The notes under the pieces were generated by a model. The model saw nothing but the letters and a program-made list of their open reading frames with translations. It was not told where the DNA came from and ran no database searches. The translations under genes and the position numbers were made by a program. Positions 44,772 through 53,534 of a stretch of DNA of 53,534 nt are shown in pieces (the stretch's first letter is position 1; every line of letters begins with the position of its first letter). Source of the DNA: Lachnospiraceae bacterium (GTDB taxonomy: Bacteria; Bacillota; Clostridia; Lachnospirales; Lachnospiraceae); NCBI GenBank assembly GCA_022791575.1, contig JAAVZI010000075.1, positions 1-53,534 on the forward strand, written 5' to 3'.

Positions 44772-45695
44772 ATGAAAACAGCATTTATTTTCCCAGGACA
44801 AGGCGCCCAGTATGTTGGAATGGGAAAGGATTTTTATGAACAGGTAACGATAAGCAAAGAGATGTTTGACCGGGCATCAGAAATCTGCGGCATGGATCTG
44901 CCCGCCTTATGCTTTGAAGAAAATGAGCAGCTGAACATAACGGAATATACACAGATTGCCATGCTGGTAACGGAAGTGGCAATTTTAAAGGCATTAGAAG
45001 AACGAGGCGTAAAAAAGGATGTATGTGCAGGTTTAAGCCTGGGAGAATATGGTGCGTTAACCGCAGCTCATGTAATGGATTATGAGGATGTCTGCCGAGT
45101 GGTTCGTCAGAGGGGAATATTTATGCAGGAAGCGGTTCCTACAGGCGGAGCCATGGCTGCTGTCCTGGGATGTGAAGAGACTATAATAGAGAACGTATGT
45201 TCCGAAACGGAAGGTATCGTGGAAATTGCCAACTATAATTGTCCAGGACAGATTGTTATCTCAGGGGAACAGCAGGCAGTCGATTTGGCGGCTGAACGTC
45301 TAAAGGAAGCTGGGGCAAAACGAGTACTGCCCTTGAAAGTCAGCGGCCCGTTCCATTCTTCTATGCTGAAAGGTGCTGGAGAACGGTTAGGCGGTGTCTT
45401 GAAAGATGTTAAAATTCATGATATCAAGGTTCCTTACGCAGCAAATGTTACAGCTGAATATGTCAAAGACGCTTCACAGGTTAAGACTTTGTTAGAACAG
45501 CAGGTATCTTCTTCGGTACGGTGGGAACAGACGATTCGTATGATGTTAAACGATGGAGTAGATACTTTTATTGAAATTGGGCCAGGAAAGACTCTAACTG
45601 GATTTATGAAGAAGATTGACCGCAGCGTCCGGGCTTGGAATGTGGAGAAATTAGAAGATGTTGATAAGGTGATAGCAAACCTGGAAGGAGAATAA
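44772..45695 (+). CDS. fabD: malonyl-CoA:ACP transacylase
   Basis: The 307-residue protein begins [18 protein letters not shown] and has [10 protein letters not shown] with the catalytic Ser89 and GPFHSSML with the partner His. It loads malonyl groups on ACP. AGGGAAGG lies 12 nt before the ATG, a rather long distance. fabG begins 1 nt after its stop. Confidence 0.97.
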   Translation: MKTAFIFPGQGAQYVGMGKDFYEQVTISKEMFDRASEICGMDLPALCFEENEQLNITEYTQIAMLVTEVAILKALEERGVKKDVCAGLSLGEYGALTAAHVMDYEDVCRVVRQRGIFMQEAVPTGGAMAAVLGCEETIIENVCSETEGIVEIANYNCPGQIVISGEQQAVDLAAERLKEAGAKRVLPLKVSGPFHSSMLKGAGERLGGVLKDVKIHDIKVPYAANVTAEYVKDASQVKTLLEQQVSSSVRWEQTIRMMLNDGVDTFIEIGPGKTLTGFMKKIDRSVRAWNVEKLEDVDKVIANLEGE

Positions 45696-45696
45696 T

Positions 45697-46434
45697 ATGC
45701 AGGGAAAGGTAGCATTAGTAACAGGAGCCAGCGGCGGAATCGGCCGGGAGATCGCAAAAGCACTGGCAAAAGAGGGAGCTTATGTCGTAGTAAATTATAA
45801 TGGTTCCCAAGCGGGTGCAGACGAAACTGTAAGGCAAATTGAAGCAGCCGGCGGCAGAGCAGGAGTATACCAATGCAACGTCAGTAATTTTGAAGAATCA
45901 GGTGCAATGATTTCTTCTATTATCAAGGAACAGGGAAGCTTGGATATTCTTGTCAATAATTCTGGTATCACGAGAGATAATCTGCTGTTAAAAATGAAGG
46001 AAGAAGATTTTGACAGTGTTATTGACATCAATCTCAAAGGAACCTTTAATTGTATCAAACATGCGGCCAGACAGATGTTAAAACAAAAAAGCGGCAGAAT
46101 TATTAATATTTCTTCGGTATCTGGTGTTATGGGAAATGCGGGACAGGCTAATTATAGTGCCTCTAAAGCGGGTGTGATCGGATTGACCAAATCTGTGGCA
46201 CGAGAACTGGCATCCCGTGGTATTACAGTTAATGCTGTAGCTCCAGGATTTGTAGATACGAAAATGACAGAAGTGCTGACTGACGAAGTAAAAGAGACAG
46301 CTGTAAAGCAGATTCCACTGGCAAGGTTCGGCAAGCCAGAAGAGATCGCAGATATGACAGCATTCCTTGCTTCGGAAAAGGCAGGCTATATTACCGGCCA
46401 GGTAATCAGTGTAGACGGCGGAATGTCAATGTAG
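45697..46434 (+). CDS. fabG: 3-oxoacyl-ACP reductase
   Basis: The 245-residue SDR enzyme has the NADPH loop TGASGGIG at 9-16, the NNSG motif and the catalytic Tyr153 and Lys157 in YSASKAG. It reduces the keto group of the growing chain. AAGGAG precedes the start and overlaps the end of fabD. Confidence 0.97.
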   Translation: MQGKVALVTGASGGIGREIAKALAKEGAYVVVNYNGSQAGADETVRQIEAAGGRAGVYQCNVSNFEESGAMISSIIKEQGSLDILVNNSGITRDNLLLKMKEEDFDSVIDINLKGTFNCIKHAARQMLKQKSGRIINISSVSGVMGNAGQANYSASKAGVIGLTKSVARELASRGITVNAVAPGFVDTKMTEVLTDEVKETAVKQIPLARFGKPEEIADMTAFLASEKAGYITGQVISVDGGMSM

Positions 46435-46443
46435 GAGGTTTAT

Positions 46444-47679
46444 ATGAAAAGAGTTGTAGTAACAGGAATGGGAGCAATTACTCCGATTGGGCTAAGTGTA
46501 GAGGAATTCTGGAACAGCATTAAACAAGAGAAAATTGGCTTTGCCAAAATTACGAAAATGGACGCAGAAGGTTACCGGGCTACCTTGGCTGCAGAGGTGA
46601 AGGGCTTTGAAGGAAAAAATTATATGGACTTTAAAGCAGCTAAGAGAATGGAATTATTCAGCCAGTATGCCGTAGCGGCAGCTAGGGAAGCGATAGAGGA
46701 AGCCGGATTGGATATGGAGAAAGAAGATCCTTACCGTGTCGGCTGTTCCATTGGTTCTGGAATTGGCGGATTGGGCGTAATGGAAAAGGAACATGAGAAG
46801 CTGCTGAACAAAGGCCCGAACCGGATACAGCCTCTTTTGGTTCCGCTTATGATTACGAATATGGCTGTTGGTAATGTATCCATTCAGTTTGGATTGAAGG
46901 GAAAAAGCCTGAATGTAGTAACAGCCTGTGCAACAGGTACGCATTCCATCGGAGAGGCATACCGCTCCATTCAGGCAGGAGATGTGGATGTAATGCTGGC
47001 CGGAGGAACGGAAAGTGCAGTTACACCGGTAGGCATTGGCGGTTTTGCAGCTCTGACGGCATTATCTTCTTCTACAGATCCGAACAGATGTTCTATACCG
47101 TTTGACAAAGAACGAAATGGTTTTGTCATGGGTGAAGGCGCCGGAGTTGTTGTATTAGAAACTCTGGAACATGCCCAAGCCAGAGGCGCTAAGATTCTGG
47201 CCGAGGTTGTCGGTTATGGCGCAACCAGCGATGCCTATCATATTACTTCTCCGGCAGAGGATGGAGACGGCGCAGCCAAAGCCATGGAATATGCTGTGAA
47301 GGAAGCCGGCATTCCCATGCAGGATGTGACTTATATCAATGCCCACGGTACAGGAACGCATCACAACGATTTGTTTGAAACACGTGCCATTAAGAAAGCA
47401 TTTGGAGACCATGCGTATGAGATGAAAGTAAACTCTACGAAATCCATGATTGGACATCTGCTCGGTGCAGCGGGAGCAGTAGAATTTATTACCTGTGTAA
47501 AAACCGTTGAAGAAGGTTATATTCATCCCACCGTTGGTTACCGGGAAAAGGATGAGGAACTGGATTTGAACTATGTAACCAATGGTGCCGTTCAGGAGAA
47601 AGTTCCTTATGCACTCAGCAATTCTCTTGGATTCGGCGGTCATAATGCAAGTATCTTAATTAAGAAATATCAGGAATAG
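46444..47679 (+). CDS. fabF: 3-oxoacyl-ACP synthase II
   Basis: The 411-residue protein has the condensing-enzyme triad: Cys162 in VVTACATGTHS, His in INAHGTGTHHND and His in KSMIGHLLGAAGA. It elongates acyl-ACP with malonyl-ACP. AGGAGG precedes the start. fabH, needed for the first condensation, is not in the window. Confidence 0.97.
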   Translation: MKRVVVTGMGAITPIGLSVEEFWNSIKQEKIGFAKITKMDAEGYRATLAAEVKGFEGKNYMDFKAAKRMELFSQYAVAAAREAIEEAGLDMEKEDPYRVGCSIGSGIGGLGVMEKEHEKLLNKGPNRIQPLLVPLMITNMAVGNVSIQFGLKGKSLNVVTACATGTHSIGEAYRSIQAGDVDVMLAGGTESAVTPVGIGGFAALTALSSSTDPNRCSIPFDKERNGFVMGEGAGVVVLETLEHAQARGAKILAEVVGYGATSDAYHITSPAEDGDGAAKAMEYAVKEAGIPMQDVTYINAHGTGTHHNDLFETRAIKKAFGDHAYEMKVNSTKSMIGHLLGAAGAVEFITCVKTVEEGYIHPTVGYREKDEELDLNYVTNGAVQEKVPYALSNSLGFGGHNASILIKKYQE

Positions 47680-47688
47680 GTGAAGAAT

Positions 47689-48150
47689 ATGGATATCGAA
47701 AACATTTTAAAACTGGTTCATGCAGTATCAGATTCTGAACTGACAGAGTTTTCCTATGAGGAAGGCAATATACACCTGAAACTCAGTAAAAAACAAAAGC
47801 AGACAGCGATTCAGCTGGCAGAGCCAGGGGAGCTTCCGGTGGCTCTGCCGACTGTATCGACCGTTCGTTCCCAAACAGCCAGATCGGAAGAGGAAAAAAC
47901 AGTTTCTCAGGTAGAAGGCAAAGAGATTCAGTCACCTTTGGTTGGAACCTTTTATAGTGCGCCATCACCAGATGAAGCTGCATTTGTAAAAGTAGGCGAT
48001 CAGGTTCGGAAAGGCCAGACTCTGGGAATTGTAGAAGCAATGAAACTTATGAATGAGATTGAGAGCGAATACGATGGCGAGGTAAAAGCCATTCTTGTTG
48101 AAAATGAAGAAGTGGTTGAGTATGGACAGCCATTGTTTATCATTGGATAA
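47689..48150 (+). CDS. accB: biotin carboxyl carrier protein of acetyl-CoA carboxylase
   Basis: I start at ATG 47689, 6 nt after AGGTG; a GTG at 47680 directly follows the fabF stop. The 153-residue protein has an N-terminal helix, a Pro/Ala/Glu linker (about 45-80) and the biotin domain with [10 protein letters not shown], biotin on Lys119. It carries the CO2 between AccC and AccDA. Confidence 0.96.
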   Translation: MDIENILKLVHAVSDSELTEFSYEEGNIHLKLSKKQKQTAIQLAEPGELPVALPTVSTVRSQTARSEEEKTVSQVEGKEIQSPLVGTFYSAPSPDEAAFVKVGDQVRKGQTLGIVEAMKLMNEIESEYDGEVKAILVENEEVVEYGQPLFIIG

Positions 48151-48160
48151 GGAGTCAGTT

Positions 48161-48586
48161 ATGGTTTTAGATACAAAACAGATTATGGAAATCATTCCTC
48201 ATAGACAGCCTTTTTTATTAATTGATACGATAGAGGAATTAGAACCTGGAAAACGGGCGGTAGGAAAAAAATGCGTTTCTTATAATGAACCCTATTTTGC
48301 CGGACATTTTCCAGGAGAGCCGGTTATGCCAGGTGTACTAATTGTGGAGGCACTGGCGCAGGTCGGGGCGGTAGCAATTCTGAGTGAACCGGAATTTAAA
48401 GGAAAGACCGCATATTTTGGTTCCATCAATTCAGCCCGATTTAAGAAAAAAGTACTTCCTGGCGACGTTTTGACACTGGAGCTGGAAATTATCAAGAAAA
48501 AAGGACCAATTGGTGTGGGAAGTGCAAAAGCGACCGTAGATGGTAAGATCGCAGTTGTTGCAGAACTGACGTTCGCTATCGGCTGA
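48161..48586 (+). CDS. fabZ: 3-hydroxyacyl-ACP dehydratase
   Basis: The start is ATG 48161 with AAGGAG 7 nt before it; a frame that opens at 48095 lies in accB. The 141-residue protein has [10 protein letters not shown], the catalytic His49 in [14 protein letters not shown] and Glu63 in VEALAQ. It removes water from hydroxyacyl-ACP. Confidence 0.97.
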   Translation: MVLDTKQIMEIIPHRQPFLLIDTIEELEPGKRAVGKKCVSYNEPYFAGHFPGEPVMPGVLIVEALAQVGAVAILSEPEFKGKTAYFGSINSARFKKKVLPGDVLTLELEIIKKKGPIGVGSAKATVDGKIAVVAELTFAIG

Positions 48587-48653
48587 CCCATGCGGTAGTG
48601 ATCCAATGCTATGGTAAGGGTTGAGTTTGTTTTTGTAAAAAAGGAGTTTCAGC

Positions 48654-49994
48654 ATGTTTAAAAAAATATTAATTGCAAACCGCGGAGAAATTGCAGTCAG
48701 AATTATCCGCGCCTGCCGTGAGATGGAGATTGAGACGGTTGCTGTATATTCCGAAGCGGACAGAGATGCCCTGCATGTGCAGCTAGCGGACCAGGCTGTC
48801 TGCATTGGCCCGGCAGCTGCCTCTGAGAGCTATTTGAATATGGAGCGGTTGATCAGTGCAACTGCAGCAACCGGGGCAGAGGCCATTCACCCAGGATTTG
48901 GTTTTCTCTCTGAAAACAGTAAATTCGTTAGAATGTGCCAGAAGTGCAATATTGCGTTTATCGGTCCGTCCGCAGAAGTAATTGAACGTATGGGCAATAA
49001 ATCACAGGCACGTACAACGATGATGGAGGCAGGCGTTCCAGTAGTTCCCGGTACAAAAGAACCCGTCTATAAATGGGAAGAAGGACTGAAACTGGCTGAA
49101 ACCATCGGCTATCCGGTCATTGTTAAGGCTTCTTCAGGCGGCGGCGGTAAGGGAATGCGTGTAGTAACTGCTTCAGAAGAATTCCAGAAGAATTTCCTAA
49201 GCGCTCAGATAGAGTCTGAGAAAGCTTTTGGCGATAATACTATGTATATTGAAAAATACATTGAACGGCCGCGCCATATAGAAGTGCAGATATTAGCAGA
49301 TCAGCATGGAAATGTGATTCAGCTGGGAGAGCGGGACTGCTCGATTCAGAGGCGCCATCAGAAAATGATTGAAGAATCTCCCTCCAGCGCGATCAATGAA
49401 GAACAGAGGAAGAAGCTAGGTGAAACGGCTGTCCGGGCAGCAAAAGCAGCAGAATATGAAAATGCAGGCACCATAGAATTTCTGCTGGATAAAAACGGAG
49501 ATTTTTATTTTATGGAAATGAATACCAGAATCCAGGTGGAACATCCGGTAACGGAGATGGTAACGGGCCTGGATCTGATTAAAGAACAGATTGCTATTGC
49601 AGCAGGCGAGCCTTTATCCATAAGCCAGGAGGAGGTTACGATACAGGGGCATGCCATTGAATGCAGAATCAATGCAGAGAATCCGCAGAAGAATTTTATG
49701 CCATGTCCAGGCAGGATAGAGGAATTATATCTGCCGGGCGGCAACGGAGTGCGCATTGACACTGCATTATATGGTGGTTATCGGATTCCGGCCAATTATG
49801 ATTCTATGATAGCCAAAGTAATTGTTCATGCCAGGGACAGGGAATCTGCGATCCGCAAGATGCGCAGTGCCTTGGGTGAAGTCATTGTAGAAGGTATTGA
49901 TACAAATGTAGATTTTCAATATGAAATACTAAGCCATCCAGATTATATAGAAGGAAATGTAACCACATTTTTTATTGAAGAGAATTTTGCATAA
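48654..49994 (+). CDS. accC: biotin carboxylase subunit of acetyl-CoA carboxylase
   Basis: The 446-residue protein begins MFKKILIANRGEIAVRIIRA and has the ATP-grasp loop SSGGGGKGMRVV, ERDCSIQRRHQK and EMNTRIQVEHPVTE. It carboxylates biotin on AccB at the cost of ATP. AAAGGAG precedes the ATG. A 67-nt gap after fabZ holds no clear promoter. Confidence 0.97.
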   Translation: MFKKILIANRGEIAVRIIRACREMEIETVAVYSEADRDALHVQLADQAVCIGPAAASESYLNMERLISATAATGAEAIHPGFGFLSENSKFVRMCQKCNIAFIGPSAEVIERMGNKSQARTTMMEAGVPVVPGTKEPVYKWEEGLKLAETIGYPVIVKASSGGGGKGMRVVTASEEFQKNFLSAQIESEKAFGDNTMYIEKYIERPRHIEVQILADQHGNVIQLGERDCSIQRRHQKMIEESPSSAINEEQRKKLGETAVRAAKAAEYENAGTIEFLLDKNGDFYFMEMNTRIQVEHPVTEMVTGLDLIKEQIAIAAGEPLSISQEEVTIQGHAIECRINAENPQKNFMPCPGRIEELYLPGGNGVRIDTALYGGYRIPANYDSMIAKVIVHARDRESAIRKMRSALGEVIVEGIDTNVDFQYEILSHPDYIEGNVTTFFIEENFA

Positions 49995-50015
49995 TTTCAG
50001 AATGGGGACAGGATA

Positions 50016-51758
50016 ATGTTGAAAAAGGGCATGTTTAAGAAACCGACCTATATTAAGATTTCAGATCATCAAAACAAAATACCAGGGGCTGTTCAGGAGA
50101 AGAGTATCCAGGAAAGCAGCGAGGCACCGGCCATCCCACAGGGAGTATGGAGCAAATGTCCTTATTGCGGAGAAACGCTATATGTAGATGATTTGGTTCA
50201 GAATAAATATGTATGTTATAAATGTGGAAAATATCTAAGAGTATCCGCGGATCAGCGTATTGAGATGATCATTGATGAGTATACCTTTCAGGAATGGGAT
50301 ACCGGAATTAAACATACCAATCCGCTGCAGTTTGAAGGATATATGGAAAAAATCCAGCAACTGCAGCAAAAAACAGGACTGGATGAGGCAGTGATAACTG
50401 GGATGGGCAGAATCCATGGAGAAAAGGCTGTAATAGCTGTATGCGATGCTCGTTTTATGATGGGAAGCATGGGCTATATAGTGGGTGAGAAGATTACCAG
50501 AGCTATAGAGACGGCCACCAAAAAGCTTCTGCCAGTCATAATCTTCACCTGTTCTGGCGGTGCCCGAATGCAGGAGGGTATGGTATCGCTTATGCAGATG
50601 GCCAAAACATCGCAGGCAATTAAGCGTCACAGCGATGCCGGCCTGTTATACATTTCCGTTCTGACAGACCCCACCACAGGAGGTGTGACGGCAAGCTTTG
50701 CTATGTTAGGAGATCTAATTTTGGGAGAACCAGGGGCTTTGGTTGGATTTGCCGGGCCGCGTGTGATTGAACAGACCATTGGCCAGAAATTGCCGGAAGG
50801 ATTTCAGACTTCGGAATTTCTGGTAGAACATGGAATTATTGATGGTGTCATCGAACGACAAAACATGAAAGAAACCTTATTCCGCCTGATCCGTCTGCAT
50901 AAACAGAATCGTAAATTCCGACCAGTCTCTAAAAAAGGTGATCTATTAGAAGAACAAAAAGATAGTGGAAAGGGACGTCTGGATGCCTGGGAACGGGTAC
51001 AGATTGCACGGCGGTTGGAGCGACCTACGGCCAGTGATTACATTCAGCTGCTGTTTAAAGACTTTATAGAGCTTCATGGAGAACGAAATTTTAAGGAGGA
51101 CGGCGCGATTATAGGAGGAATTGCCAGCTTTCATGGTCTGCCGGTCACTGTGATTGGACAGCAGAAGGGAAAGAATACCAAGGAAAATATAGTCCGTAAT
51201 TTTGGAATGCCTCAGCCGGAAGGTTACCGTAAAGCCTTAAGGCTTATGAAACAGGCAGAGAAATTCAACCGTCCCATCATCTGCTTTGTCGATACACCGG
51301 GAGCATTCTGCGGAATCGAAGCCGAAGAACGGGGGCAGGGAGAAGCCATTGCAAGAAATCTAATGGAAATGTCTGGTCTCACCGTGCCCATATTAAGTAT
51401 TGTAATCGGTGAGGGCGGAAGCGGCGGCGCATTGGCAATGGCTGTTGCCAATGAAGTCTGGATGCTGGAAAATGCCATGTATTCCATTCTCTCGCCAGAA
51501 GGCTTTGCGTCTATTCTCTGGAAAGACAGCAAGCGAGCCAGTGAGGCTGCTGGAGTCATGAAGATCACTGCCAGTGATCTACTGAAACTAGGCATTATTG
51601 AAAAAATTATTCCAGAAAAAGAGCCGGCTTCCGAGAAAAATCTGCCGCTTATCAGCAAACATATGGAAAGAGAAATCAGCTGTTTTCTGGCAGATTATAC
51701 CAGGATGGATACAGAAGAAATCGTTAACCGTCGTTATGACAGATTTAGGAGAATGTAA
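50016..51758 (+). CDS. accDA: fused acetyl-CoA carboxylase carboxyltransferase AccD-AccA
   Basis: The 580-residue protein joins both carboxyltransferase subunits. The AccD half (about 1-290) has the zinc ribbon Cys48, Cys51, Cys67 and Cys70, [12 protein letters not shown] and [13 protein letters not shown]. After a Lys/Glu/Asp-rich linker (about 295-320) the AccA half starts ([20 protein letters not shown]) and has [20 protein letters not shown] and [11 protein letters not shown]. It moves CO2 from biotin to acetyl-CoA. The frame is open throughout with no stop between halves, so this is a true fusion. Confidence 0.95.
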   Translation: MLKKGMFKKPTYIKISDHQNKIPGAVQEKSIQESSEAPAIPQGVWSKCPYCGETLYVDDLVQNKYVCYKCGKYLRVSADQRIEMIIDEYTFQEWDTGIKHTNPLQFEGYMEKIQQLQQKTGLDEAVITGMGRIHGEKAVIAVCDARFMMGSMGYIVGEKITRAIETATKKLLPVIIFTCSGGARMQEGMVSLMQMAKTSQAIKRHSDAGLLYISVLTDPTTGGVTASFAMLGDLILGEPGALVGFAGPRVIEQTIGQKLPEGFQTSEFLVEHGIIDGVIERQNMKETLFRLIRLHKQNRKFRPVSKKGDLLEEQKDSGKGRLDAWERVQIARRLERPTASDYIQLLFKDFIELHGERNFKEDGAIIGGIASFHGLPVTVIGQQKGKNTKENIVRNFGMPQPEGYRKALRLMKQAEKFNRPIICFVDTPGAFCGIEAEERGQGEAIARNLMEMSGLTVPILSIVIGEGGSGGALAMAVANEVWMLENAMYSILSPEGFASILWKDSKRASEAAGVMKITASDLLKLGIIEKIIPEKEPASEKNLPLISKHMEREISCFLADYTRMDTEEIVNRRYDRFRRM

Positions 51759-51759
51759 C

Positions 51760-52812
51760 ATGAAGCATAAACCATTGAAAATCGGGGAACTGACCGCGAA
51801 GATTCCAGTAATCCAGGGCGGCATGGGAGTAGGAATCAGCCTGTCCCGGCTGGCGGGTGCCGTAGCCGCAGAAGGCGGAATCGGTGTATTATCCGCTGCA
51901 CAGATTGGTTACCGGGATTCCGCCTATGACCAGAATCCAGTAGATACCAATCTCAGGTGTTTAAAAGAAGAGATAAAAAAGGCCAAAGAGCTGGCTGGCG
52001 GAGGCATTATTGGAGTAAATATTATGGTCGCCACGAAGTTTTATGAGGATTATGTCCGTGCAGCAGTGGAAGCGGATGTAGACCTCATCATATGCGGTGC
52101 CGGTCTTCCCAATGATCTGCCCAAACTAGTTGACGGCAGCAGAACGAAAATCGCCCCTATTGTATCCACTTTAAAATCAGTACGTGTCATATGTAAAATG
52201 TGGGATAAACACTATCACCGTGTACCAGACCTGGTAATTATCGAAGGTCCAGAGGCCGGCGGTCATCTGGGCTTTACCCCCAAACAGCTGGAAGAATATG
52301 ATGAGCAAGCTTATGATCAGGAGATTGCAGCAATTATAGAACATGTGCGCACTTATGAAGAAGCCTATGCAGCAGAAATTCCGGTAGTTGTAGCAGGAGG
52401 CATCTATGAGCGGAAGGACCTGGAGAAATATCTGGAAATGGGAGCTTCTGGGGTACAGATGGGGACCCGGTTTGTCACAACCTATGAATGCGATGCAGAC
52501 GAACGATATAAGCAGGCCTATCTAAAGGCCAAGCAGGAAGACATTATAATAGTTAAAAGTCCCGTAGGAATGCCCGGAAGAGCCATTAAAAATCCTTTTA
52601 TTGAGAAAACTATGGAACATTCCATACCAATGAAGAAATGTCATCAATGCATTACTGCCTGCAATCAAAAAGATATTCCCTATTGTATTACTGACGCCTT
52701 AATCAATGCCGCCATCGGAGAGGTAGACGAAGCATTACTATTCTGCGGCTCGAATGCCTATCGTGCAGAAAAAATCGAACATGTATCAGATATTATGCAG
52801 GAATTTGCATAA
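51760..52812 (+). CDS. NAD(P)H-dependent flavin oxidoreductase (FabK/nitronate monooxygenase family) with Cys cluster
   Basis: I start at ATG 51760 with AGGAG 8 nt upstream and 1 nt after the accDA stop. The 350-residue protein has the FMN-barrel motifs PVIQGGMGVGISLSRLAGAV, GVNIMVATK, EGPEAGGHLGF and VVAGGIYERKDLEKYLEMGA. A Cys set CHQC-x3-C-x7-C (Cys294, Cys297, Cys301, Cys309) near the C-terminus could hold an Fe-S cluster, which classical FabK does not need. As the last gene of a fab operon that lacks fabI, fabK and fabL, it is the candidate enoyl-ACP reductase; nitronate oxidation is the other family activity. Confidence 0.85.
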   Translation: MKHKPLKIGELTAKIPVIQGGMGVGISLSRLAGAVAAEGGIGVLSAAQIGYRDSAYDQNPVDTNLRCLKEEIKKAKELAGGGIIGVNIMVATKFYEDYVRAAVEADVDLIICGAGLPNDLPKLVDGSRTKIAPIVSTLKSVRVICKMWDKHYHRVPDLVIIEGPEAGGHLGFTPKQLEEYDEQAYDQEIAAIIEHVRTYEEAYAAEIPVVVAGGIYERKDLEKYLEMGASGVQMGTRFVTTYECDADERYKQAYLKAKQEDIIIVKSPVGMPGRAIKNPFIEKTMEHSIPMKKCHQCITACNQKDIPYCITDALINAAIGEVDEALLFCGSNAYRAEKIEHVSDIMQEFA

Positions 52813-52923
52813 TAAGAATAAATTTCATATGAGTGAACCCAGATAAGGAGAAAACTAAAAATTGTGTTTAAGACAACAGATACAATAATGTGGAGTGAAT
52901 ATCTTATTTGGAGGAAATAGAAA

Positions 52924-53043
52924 ATGGCAAAATCATTAATACACCAATCTTCTCACAAGCGGCAGGCTGTCCCGGTTATCGCAAATGAGTTTATTATAAG
53001 AACATTTTATTTTATTCGTCGTCTTGCAGATGAATTGGGATAA
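52924..53043 (+). CDS. small ORF of unknown status
   Basis: TTGGAGGAAATAGAAA gives a strong ribosome site 9 nt before the ATG. The frame is 39 codons (MAKSLIHQSSHKRQ, then VPVIANEFIIRTFYFIRRLA) and I do not recognise it. It may be the broken start of a lost gene. The surrounding 52813-53346 holds no other supported gene: the open frame at 53024-53224 has no ribosome site and low-complexity content. Confidence 0.3.
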   Translation: MAKSLIHQSSHKRQAVPVIANEFIIRTFYFIRRLADELG

Positions 53044-53346
53044 TATTAAGCCCGCAAATAATCCTACAATTGCAAGAATGCTTACCATTTCGACCGGCGT
53101 CTTTTTGCAGCTTGAAACCGCTCGCCTTCACTGGTATCGTATTCCGCACTTCAGAATCCGCTTTTGGACTATGAACAAGGGCTTGGCGATAGCTATCTTG
53201 ATTCTATTTAAGAAAAATATATAACAAATTATACCAAAAAAAATACAAATCATCCCATACCCACCAAAACAAAATTCTTATCTGCTATAATTATAGAAAC
53301 TCTGTGCCGGAACAGAGGGATTATGTCAGATGAAAGGTGAGGAAAA

Positions 53347-53534
53347 ATGGTTTTACAAAAAAGAATGGCGCTTTTAACACTTGCCCTTTCAGGGATACTT
53401 TGCCTTGGGGGATGTGGAAGGAAAGAAAATGAAAATGAAAAAATCACTTCCATAGAACAGCTCAACAATCCGGCCTATACGATTGGTGTTCCGGAAGGCG
53501 GGGCAGGCATGTATATGGCGGAAGAATATCTGCC
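53347..53534 (+). CDS. solute-binding lipoprotein, N-terminal part (cut by window end)
   Basis: The frame opens with ATG 53347 after AAAGGTGAGG and gives 62 residues to the edge. The signal peptide ends in the lipobox LGGC, followed by a charged linker and SIEQLNNPAYTIGVPEGGAG, which resembles the beginning of family 3 periplasmic-type binding domains (SBP_bac_3). Such domains bring amino acids to ABC transporters or act as sensors in signalling proteins; without the rest one cannot tell. A TATAAT lies at 53286-53291 with no good -35. Confidence 0.7.
   Translation, partial: MVLQKRMALLTLALSGILCLGGCGRKENENEKITSIEQLNNPAYTIGVPEGGAGMYMAEEYL

Noticed and set aside
53024-53224. 66-residue open frame near the window end
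   Set aside because: No ribosome site, no recognisable motif and composition unlike a protein gene.

Overview
The window looks like a chromosome segment of a low-GC, spore-forming anaerobe of the class Clostridia, most likely family Lachnospiraceae. The evidence is indirect: strong AGGAGG ribosome sites, CIRCE-controlled groESL, the sporulation pair yqfC/yqfD behind a sigma-E-like promoter, SleB-, SpoVB- and SpoIIIE-type proteins, formate-THF ligase with FolD, an NfnAB-type flavoprotein pair, a fused AccD-AccA subunit and pectin-type GH28 enzymes. I do not name a species.

Layout. 1-2340 is a small, decaying accessory patch: a YefM/YoeB toxin-antitoxin pair (YoeB with His83 changed to Tyr), an unrecognised short gene, a TIGR02452/PARG-type macrodomain protein, a frameshifted metallophosphoesterase and a frameshifted hicB relic. 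2385-7462 holds yqfC-yqfD-phoH-ybeY and a SpoVB-type flippase. 7607-9755 is groESL. 9800-15626 runs from a ferredoxin-domain aldo/keto reductase through rplU-prp-rpmA, obgE, yhbY, nadD, yqeK and rsfS. 15654-20739 encodes two different GH28 glycosidases. 20749-25527 holds a DUF512 radical-SAM protein, a small membrane protein, a nitrilase, a DUF1292 protein on the minus strand and a fucose/arabinose-isomerase-like enzyme. 25594-33507 has uppP, a SpoIIIE/FtsK translocase, fhs, folD and a zinc-ribbon membrane protein. 33515-35950 is the NfnAB-like operon. 36027-42115 carries a C_GCAxxG-GGDEF-EAL fusion, a NYN nuclease, a SleB-type hydrolase and an ABC-F ATPase. 42117-44346 is nadB-nadC. 44364-52812 is a type II fatty-acid operon (acpP-fabD-fabG-fabF-accB-fabZ-accC-accDA-flavin oxidoreductase) with two FabT-like operators. 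The end holds a gene-poor stretch and the start of a solute-binding lipoprotein.

The most interesting unlisted structure is in the intergenic DNA. A 28-29 nt hairpin element (call it A) occurs four times, at 12074, 12109, 12181 and 23999; the last two copies end one to three bases before the ribosome site of obgE and of the isomerase gene. A second element (B) occurs at 15100-15240, as a 141-bp MITE-like unit with a 25-nt inverted repeat inside, and at 22169-22215, as a 47-bp version that keeps only the ends. Other points of note are a perfect palindrome inside the groE promoter, a 10-bp hairpin at the predicted 5' end of the nfnAB mRNA, and a redox-protein/c-di-GMP phosphodiesterase fusion co-transcribed with a NYN-type nuclease.

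All calls rest on reading the sequence; no database search was run.
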